Origin: Marinomonas pontica
Lineage (GTDB): Bacteria; Pseudomonadota; Gammaproteobacteria; Pseudomonadales; Marinomonadaceae
Direction of reading: 5' to 3'
NCBI RefSeq assembly: GCF_026191375.1
Contig: NZ_JAODTL010000040.1
Span: 1 to 64,000 of the forward strand
DNA: 64,000 nucleotides
The translations under genes and the position numbers were made by a program. Of the stretch, positions 60,018 through 64,000 are shown one piece after another; position 1 is the first letter of the stretch; every line of letters starts with the position of its first letter. The notes below the pieces were generated by a model that ran no database searches, was not told the DNA's origin, and saw only the letters and a list, made by a program, of their open reading frames with translations.

Positions 60018-60959
60018 ATGGCTCGTAAAATTATTATTGATACCGATCCGGGTATAGACGACGCAATGGCGATCTTTTTTGCCTTCCAAGCGCCACAGCT
60101 TGACGTGCTGGGTCTGACTACGACGTTTGGTAATGTGTCTGTGGAATTGGCAACACAAAATGCCATTACCTTGACGGAAATCGCCAAGGTAAATGTGCCT
60201 GTGGCGAAAGGTGTTGCGGTACCAAGTAAAATAGCCCCACGCCCACACCCTGACTTTGTTCATGGTGCTGATGGTTTTGGCAATATCGATTGGCCTGCGC
60301 CAAAAGGCCAAGCCGTTGATAAAAGCGCCGCGCAGTTTATCGTTGATACCGTGCGTGAATTTCCAGGTGAAGTGACCATAATCGCTCTTGGTCCGCTAGG
60401 TAACTTGGCAAAAGCGCTTGAGCTTGATCCAGAAGTAGCCAACTTAGTCGATGAAGTGGTGTTAATGGGTGGCACTGCGATTGAATACGGTAACGTATCC
60501 CCAGTAGCGGAAGCGAACATCATGAACGATCCTCATGCGGCGGATAAGGTATTTACTGCGCCTTGGCAAGTGACCATGATTGGTCTGGATGTGACGCATC
60601 AAGTATTGTTGGATAACCCTATTCTAGAGCGTATTAGAGAAGCAAACCCAACAGAGGGTGGCTTCTTGTACGATTGCGCTCAGCATTACATTAATTTCTA
60701 CAGCAGTCGATTTGATATGAATGGGTGTTACTTCCATGATGCATCAACCATTGCGTACGTGTTAGATCCGAGTATTTTTGGTGTTGAGTTGGGTGCCGTT
60801 CGCGTAGCGTGTGAAGGTATTGGCATCGGCCAAACGATTTTTGCACCGCAGGGTATGAGTTTTCCTGAGCCCCATTGGAATGATGTACCAATGACGCAAG
60901 TGTGTATGGAAGTGGACAGCCAAAAACTATTGGCATTATTTGAGACAACCCTGTCTTAA
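60018..60959 (+). CDS. Inosine/uridine-preferring nucleoside hydrolase
   Basis: 313 residues. Calcium-binding IIIDTDPGIDDAMAIFFAF at the N-terminus, GADGFGNIDWP, and VLMGGTAIEYGNVSPVAEANIMNDPHAA typical of IUNH. It splits nucleosides into base and ribose; purine or pyrimidine preference is not visible. Paired with rbsK. AAGAGGA precedes the ATG. Confidence 0.92.
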   Translation: MARKIIIDTDPGIDDAMAIFFAFQAPQLDVLGLTTTFGNVSVELATQNAITLTEIAKVNVPVAKGVAVPSKIAPRPHPDFVHGADGFGNIDWPAPKGQAVDKSAAQFIVDTVREFPGEVTIIALGPLGNLAKALELDPEVANLVDEVVLMGGTAIEYGNVSPVAEANIMNDPHAADKVFTAPWQVTMIGLDVTHQVLLDNPILERIREANPTEGGFLYDCAQHYINFYSSRFDMNGCYFHDASTIAYVLDPSIFGVELGAVRVACEGIGIGQTIFAPQGMSFPEPHWNDVPMTQVCMEVDSQKLLALFETTLS

Positions 60960-60986
60960 ATCGTTAGAATGGCGCAATCAAACTGG

Positions 60987-61018
60987 AAGGCATGGACAGT
61001 AACCCCATGCCTTTTTTT
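60987..61018 (+). terminator. Terminator of the nucleoside hydrolase gene
   Basis: AAGGCATGG (60987-60995) pairs with CCATGCCTT (61004-61012), followed by a T run. It lies inside the longer reading frame of the next gene, supporting that gene's later start. Confidence 0.9.
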
Positions 61019-61036
61019 ATTTATAAAGAGAAAGAT

Positions 61037-61309
61037 ATGAAATTATTAGTTAGAAACCTAGCGCGTAACACCACAGAACAAGAGCTAAGAGTCTTGTTTG
61101 CAGAACATGGCACATTGCAATCTTGTAATCTTGTAATGGACAAAGAGACCGGCGAATCAAAAGGTTTTGCCTTTGTTGAAATGCCAAAAGTCGGTGACGC
61201 TAAAGTGGCCATTAAAATGCTAAACGGCAAAGAAGTTGACGGATCAAAAATTCGTGTGAAAAAAGCAGAAGAGACTGCGAAAAAAGTGGGTAGCGATGAC
61301 GCAGAGTAA
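61037..61309 (+). CDS. RRM-type RNA-binding protein
   Basis: 90 residues, one RNA recognition motif: RNP2 KLLVRNLARN and RNP1 SKGFAFVEM. Small bacterial RRM proteins are often cold-induced and bind single-stranded RNA. A Lys-rich tail follows. The start at 61037 follows AAAGAGAAAG and avoids the terminator upstream. Single gene. Confidence 0.9.
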   Translation: MKLLVRNLARNTTEQELRVLFAEHGTLQSCNLVMDKETGESKGFAFVEMPKVGDAKVAIKMLNGKEVDGSKIRVKKAEETAKKVGSDDAE

Positions 61310-61355
61310 AATCCGCATCGAGTAATCTGCTATCCTAGCTTGTCTTTGTTATGAG

Positions 61356-61682
61356 CTAGGAATGAGCGTCAGCAAATGCTTTGATAAACTCCACATCTTT
61401 GTTTGAAATCGTATGATAAGACAGCTTTATATAGTGCTTATTATGCTCATTAAAGACATCCAATTCTGGGTCACACAGCGCGACAATCGTGGCTGTTTTT
61501 CCTTCATGAATGGCCTTCAGCTCCAGTTTTACCATTTTAGACCCCTGTAAACCTCCTGGTGCTTCTACTTCGATTTTTTGTGTTGATATGTGTGTGCAAT
61601 GGATTGGCATAACCATCCCATTGGTCAAATACAAAGAACCCGTCCAAAAGCAACGAACATAGGGTGAATGAGAAATAGACAC
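61356..61682 (-). CDS. Small protein, possibly PilZ-like
   Basis: 108 residues, beta-rich. A loose PilZ resemblance (LYLTNGMVMPIHCTHIST, MVKLELKAIHEGKTATIVALC) without the RxxxR c-di-GMP motif, so the call is weak. The start is a GTG at 61682 with AAAGGA about 12 bases upstream. Function unknown. Confidence 0.5.
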   Translation of the reverse strand: MSISHSPYVRCFWTGSLYLTNGMVMPIHCTHISTQKIEVEAPGGLQGSKMVKLELKAIHEGKTATIVALCDPELDVFNEHNKHYIKLSYHTISNKDVEFIKAFADAHS

Positions 61683-61792
61683 AGGAATTATCCTTTGCTG
61701 GGTGAAGAACTAAAATCGATAACGATGCGTTTGCAATCGTCATTATAATGCAAGAATGTTCGCAATGGATAGTTGCAATAATATGATGCAAA

Positions 61793-61826
61793 TCAAGGTG
61801 TTGCACATGCACGTACAACACCTTGA
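61793..61826. terminator. Hairpin between two minus-strand genes
   Basis: A perfect 11-bp stem: TCAAGGTGTTG (61793-61803) with CAACACCTTGA (61816-61826). The T tail is short, so termination of the aminotransferase gene is only probable. Confidence 0.55.
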
Positions 61827-61857
61827 GTTTTGGGGAGCGTAAATCGCAAGTGAAAAA

Positions 61858-63195
61858 TTAGCTTACTTGCTTAATGGTTTCTCCTAGAGCATTGATGAGA
61901 CTGTCCATTTCAGATTGCTCTGTTGTAAATGGTGGTGCTAACTGAATGGTATCGGCACCATAACGCACGTAATAGCCTTTCTCAAACATGGACATAGCAA
62001 TCTGGAAAGGACGTTTCGCAGGCTCGCCATCGACTGGGGCAATGGTGATGCCCGCTGCAAAACCGTAGTTGCGAATATCAGTGACAATAGCGCTCGCATC
62101 TTTCAGTTGATGCACACAGTTTTCCCACGTGGAGCTCATGCTGCTAACACGCTCGATCAGACCTTGTTTCTTAATTTCTTCAAGTGACGCCAAACCAGCA
62201 GCACAAGCAATAGGGTGGGCAGAATACGTATAGCCATGTGGTACTTCTAGCATATAGTCTTGGCCACCATTATCCATAAAGGTATCGTAGATCTCTTGCT
62301 TGAACGCCACAGCGCCCATCGGAATCACGCCATTGGTGACCTGTTTAGCCATGGTAATAACGTCAGGAGTGACGCCAAAGGCTTCTGATCCCGTTTTTGC
62401 CCCCATACGACCAAATGCAGTAATTACCTCGTCAAAAATTAACAAAATATTGTGTTGATCACAGATCTCACGCAAACGCTTTAAGTAGCCTTGCGGTGGC
62501 ACAATGACGCCAGCGGAACCTGACATAGGCTCGACAATCACGGCGGCAATGTTTGATGCATCATGCATTGTAATAAGGTTAATTAGATCGTCAGCACGTT
62601 CTTTGCCTTGCTCTGCCATGCCTTTGGTAAATTCACTCCCCGGCACTTGAGTATGCGGTAAATGATAAGACTCTAAACCTTGACCGTACAGCGTGCGATT
62701 CGCGGGAATACCGCCCACGCTAAAGCCAGAAATACCAGCGCCATGATAGCCCTTTGCGCGGCCGATGAATTTTGTTTTCGTACCCATGCCTTTTTTGCGC
62801 CAGTATGCACGAGCAATTTTTAATGCCGTATCTACCGATTCAGAACCTGAACCTGTGAAGAAAACGCGGTTCAAGCCTTCAGGCATAAATTCGGTAATCT
62901 GTTCGGCCAACAGGAAAGATTTCTCGTGACCAAACTGAAAAGCAGGGGAGTAATCCAGAGTTTTTACTTGTTGAGCCACCGCTTCATTGATCGCTGGAAC
63001 ACTGTGGCCTAAGCCGCAAGTCCACAACCCAGATAAACCGTCAAAGATCTGACGACCATCAAGGTCAGTGTAATAGTTGCCCGCCGCAGATGTAATAATA
63101 CGAGGGTCTTTCTTAAACTGACGATTGCCTGTGTAGGCCATCCAGTGTGCATCAAGTTGAGCTTGGGTCAAACTGGATTTAGTAATGTGGCTCAT
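61858..63195 (-). CDS. Class III omega-amino acid:pyruvate aminotransferase
   Basis: 445 residues. PLP fold type I, class III: FFTGSGSESVDTALKIARAYW (phosphate loop), ILLIFDEVITAFGRMG (Asp contacting PLP) and DVITMAKQVTNGVIPMGAV (PLP lysine in AKQVTNG). Likely converts beta-alanine, taurine or similar amines with pyruvate as acceptor. A GAGAGAG site precedes the ATG. Single gene. Confidence 0.92.
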   Translation of the reverse strand: MSHITKSSLTQAQLDAHWMAYTGNRQFKKDPRIITSAAGNYYTDLDGRQIFDGLSGLWTCGLGHSVPAINEAVAQQVKTLDYSPAFQFGHEKSFLLAEQITEFMPEGLNRVFFTGSGSESVDTALKIARAYWRKKGMGTKTKFIGRAKGYHGAGISGFSVGGIPANRTLYGQGLESYHLPHTQVPGSEFTKGMAEQGKERADDLINLITMHDASNIAAVIVEPMSGSAGVIVPPQGYLKRLREICDQHNILLIFDEVITAFGRMGAKTGSEAFGVTPDVITMAKQVTNGVIPMGAVAFKQEIYDTFMDNGGQDYMLEVPHGYTYSAHPIACAAGLASLEEIKKQGLIERVSSMSSTWENCVHQLKDASAIVTDIRNYGFAAGITIAPVDGEPAKRPFQIAMSMFEKGYYVRYGADTIQLAPPFTTEQSEMDSLINALGETIKQVS

Positions 63196-63338
63196 ATCAA
63201 ACTCTCTCTAAAGTTGAACATCAATAGAGTAAGAATGCCGAGCAAGAAAGGTTTAATAAATGTGATGTTATTTAATTTTAGATTAGTCTTTGATTAACTA
63301 ATGGTGGAGTCGTTATGAGCGTTCGCCTGTCTACAAAA

Positions 63339-63974
63339 TTAAGTAGAGGTTTTGTCCTTGTATTCGCAAAGGTCTTCAATAATGCAGGCATCGCATTTAG
63401 GCTTTCGAGCGACACAAATATAGCGCCCATGAAGAATCATCCAGTGGTGAGCATCTAATAAGAACTCTTTCGGGACGAACTTGAGCAACTTCATTTCCAC
63501 TTCTAGGACGTTTTTGCCCGGTGCGACTTTGGTTCGATTGCCAAAGCGAAAAATATGCGTATCCACTGCCATGGCCACTTGGCGAAACGCCGTATTGAGT
63601 ACCACATTGGCCGTTTTACGACCAACACCTGGAAGGGCTTCCAGTTCTTCTCGTGTTTCTGGCACCACGCTGTTGTGTTTATCGATCAGTATTTGGCAGG
63701 TTTTGATGGCGTTTTCGGCTTTGGCGTTAAATAAGCCAATGGTTTTGATGTAGCTTTTTAGGCCATCAACGCCAAGCGCCAACATGGTTTCTGGGGTGTT
63801 GGCGACAGGGAAGAGTTTGCGTGTGGCTTTATTGACGCTGACATCTGTGGCTTGAGCAGAAAACAAAACGGCGATCAAAAGTTCAAAAGGCGAGCTATAT
63901 TCTAGCTCGGTTACGGGATTTGGGTTTTCAGCTCGTAAGCGAGAAAAGATCTCGTAGCGCTTTTCTTTGTTCAC
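63339..63974 (-). CDS. nth: Endonuclease III
   Basis: 211 residues. DNA glycosylase/AP lyase for oxidised pyrimidines. Helix-hairpin-helix EELEALPGVGRKTANVVL with the catalytic Lys, VDTHIFRFGNR with the catalytic Asp, and a [4Fe-4S] loop of spacing C-x6-C-x2-C-x5-C at the C-terminus. The start is GTG at 63974 after AAAGG. Full length. Confidence 0.96.
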   Translation of the reverse strand: MNKEKRYEIFSRLRAENPNPVTELEYSSPFELLIAVLFSAQATDVSVNKATRKLFPVANTPETMLALGVDGLKSYIKTIGLFNAKAENAIKTCQILIDKHNSVVPETREELEALPGVGRKTANVVLNTAFRQVAMAVDTHIFRFGNRTKVAPGKNVLEVEMKLLKFVPKEFLLDAHHWMILHGRYICVARKPKCDACIIEDLCEYKDKTST

Positions 63975-64000
63975 AATAAGTAGCCTTTATTTACTTTAAT

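Overview
The window looks like a chromosome segment of a marine gammaproteobacterium, most likely Marinomonas or a close relative in the Oceanospirillales. This is inferred from gene content: E. coli-type cydABX with cydDC, a MotY sodium-type flagellar stator accessory protein, the order rnt-motY-argG (partly shared with Pseudomonas), HemG, agmatine deiminase, and many gammaproteobacterial families of unknown function. I see no rRNA, tRNA, CRISPR array, prophage or IS transposase.

Layout. 1-1.7 kb: a cut-off ABC exporter. 1.7-9.1 kb (minus strand): a glycogen unit of a GH15/phosphorylase-kinase-like protein, GlgB and GlgX. 9.4-24.6 kb: mostly single genes (chemoreceptor, YqaA-type membrane protein, SPOR lipoprotein, DUF945, FAD oxidoreductase, SLC13 carrier, ArgC, Kef-type antiporter, HemG, RsgA, agmatine deiminase). 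24.9-26.7 kb: a small lipoprotein gene behind a good sigma-54 promoter match, next to a sigma-54 activator. 27.4-30.3 kb: a lipoprotein, a eukaryotic-type HisA, ArfB, a GNAT and a DUF1289 protein. 30.5-36.3 kb: a seven-gene plus-strand cluster (DedA, ATP-grasp, DinB-like, NRDE/TANGO2-like, YHS, DoxX-like, OlsF-like fused acyltransferase) that may concern membrane lipids. 37.5-43.8 kb: cytochrome bd oxidase (cydA, cydB, the tiny cydX) and its CydDC assembly transporter.

43.8-45.25 kb is the most unusual stretch. A DUF4258/HTH toxin-antitoxin pair lies among hairpin repeats, and the last nine codons of cydC recur on its far side with only synonymous differences. This suggests a small islet inserted at the cydC 3' end that left the gene intact. 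45.3-64 kb: cupin, thioredoxin 2, YfhL ferredoxin with the tRNA hydroxylase TrhP, a Fur-type-controlled TonB receptor, a DUF748 envelope protein, RNase T, MotY, ArgG, ribokinase with nucleoside hydrolase, an RRM protein, an omega-aminotransferase and endonuclease III.

About 18 reading-frame breaks hit otherwise normal genes, nearly all before 33 kb and most at one-base changes in homopolymer runs. I read these as sequencing or assembly errors, not decay, and annotate the affected genes as single loci with the break positions given.
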